A DNA stretch of 5,125 bases from Oligoflexales bacterium (GTDB taxonomy: Bacteria; Bdellovibrionota; Oligoflexia; Oligoflexales; Oligoflexaceae), in assembly GCA_015232735.1 (NCBI GenBank), contig JADFZC010000225.1, positions 1 through 5,125 on the forward strand, read 5' to 3'. Of this stretch, positions 4,673-5,125 are shown piece after piece. The notes beneath the pieces were generated by a model. The model worked only from the letters and a program-made list of their open reading frames with translations. It was not told the DNA's origin and did not search any database. Position numbers and translations under genes: made by a program. Each line of letters starts with the position of its first letter. Position 1 is the stretch's first letter.

Positions 4673-5125
4673 CTAAAGATTCCGGATTAGTCGCATCAGC
4701 AGGGGGGTCCTTGCGGCTATCGCCCTTGAGGGACAGAGCTCCTGACAACAGAAACACCTGATGCATTTGTCAAGGTTCACAACAGGCAGCTTATCGACAA
4801 AGGCAATTGTTTTTGCTGGGCAGTGGTCTACGCAAATTCCGCAGGAGGTGCATCTTGCGTGAAGAAATTTTGGATATGGCCTGAACAGCTTTTCCTTCAT
4901 GTACCTTGAGAAGGAACTGCCACGATTTATCCTGTCATGCCAGGCCGGATGCCTTACGCATTTGAATCCCTTTACTTTGATCTTGTCAATATTTATGCCC
5001 TCAATCTCAATATCAGAAAGGTCTCCGGCGCACATTTCCCGTTTTTTGCACACGGCAAGTATCGGGGGAAGTTCCCCGTCCAGCCCTATGATATGGCTCG
5101 CCACTGCCTCCAGATGATACGGACT
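4673..5125 (-). CDS. DUF362-type protein with C-terminal 2[4Fe-4S] ferredoxin domain (5' part outside window)
   Basis: An open minus-strand frame enters from the right edge and gives 150 residues to the TAG at 4675-4673. Visible residues 3-15 (YHLEAVASHIIGL) match the conserved DUF362 stretch in which an aspartate or glutamate precedes AVA and IIG. The C-terminal part has two cluster motifs: C92-x2-C95-x2-C98-x3-C102-P and C121-x2-C124-x2-C127-x3-C131-P, the pattern of a bacterial two-cluster ferredoxin. It is therefore probably a redox or electron-transfer protein of the DUF362-ferredoxin kind, common in anaerobes; the reaction is not established. Further cysteines (26, 32, 56, 126) might also bind metal or be incidental. 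A GTG at 5104 is in frame but lies within the conserved DUF362 segment and has only 2 nt between GGAGG and GTG, so it is taken as internal. About 200 or more N-terminal residues are probably missing. Confidence 0.82.
   Translation of the reverse strand, partial: SPYHLEAVASHIIGLDGELPPILAVCKKREMCAGDLSDIEIEGINIDKIKVKGFKCVRHPAWHDRINRGSSFSRYMKEKLFRPYPKFLHARCTSCGICVDHCPAKTIAFVDKLPVVNLDKCIRCFCCQELCPSRAIAARTPLLMRLIRNL

Noticed and set aside
5102..5104. GTG as a true start of the ferredoxin-containing protein
   Set aside because: The frame is open to the window edge, the bases upstream encode matching DUF362 residues, and the GGAGG is only 2 nt away.

Overview
The window looks like a piece of chromosome from a Gram-negative anaerobe, most likely in the Desulfobacterota / deltaproteobacterial sphere. 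This is inference. It rests on a lipobox lipoprotein, a receiver domain fused to TPRs, and a DUF362-type protein ending in a two-cluster ferredoxin domain, with moderate GC and clear Shine-Dalgarno sites. No 16S rRNA or other marker is present to fix the taxon.

Layout, left to right. (1) Positions 1-162, minus strand: the N-terminal 54 codons of a patatin-like phospholipase, cut by the window edge, with both the DGGGxRG oxyanion-hole motif and the GTSxG nucleophile motif. (2) 163-411: a divergent regulatory gap. (3) 412-2142, plus: a complete 576-residue alkaline-phosphatase-superfamily (type I phosphodiesterase-like) lipoprotein. (4) 2143-2318: a convergent gap filled by a structured repeat that includes a strong terminator hairpin. 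(5) 2319-3506, minus: a TPR protein with an N-terminal receiver domain whose phospho-acceptor Asp is replaced by Glu. (6) 3507-3662: a gap with a good promoter for that gene. (7) 3663-4226, minus: 5-formyltetrahydrofolate cyclo-ligase, with a TTG start. (8) 4227-4342: a short divergent gap. (9) 4343-4600, plus: an 85-residue acidic protein of unknown function. (10) 4601-4672: a second convergent gap, filled by a shorter relative of the first repeat. (11) 4673-5125, minus: the C-terminal part of a DUF362/ferredoxin protein, cut by the right edge.

The protein genes are mostly ordinary, and nothing in the window forms a recognisable defence or biosynthetic cluster. The patatin and the phosphodiesterase lipoprotein share one upstream region and could both act on lipids or phosphodiesters, but that link is only inferred. 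The receiver-TPR gene and the cyclo-ligase lie in the same direction but are separated by a promoter, so they are probably separate transcripts.

The most unusual signal is the repeat family. Both convergent gaps carry the same sequence blocks in the same orientation, starting 4-6 nt after a stop codon. The blocks centre on hairpins with the loop-side sequence CCTGAAGGAC, and the two hairpins of the first element have different but compensating stem bases. The second element looks like a fusion of the left half of the first element with its right half. This suggests a REP/BIME-like or IS200/IS605-derived palindromic element that has settled between convergent genes.
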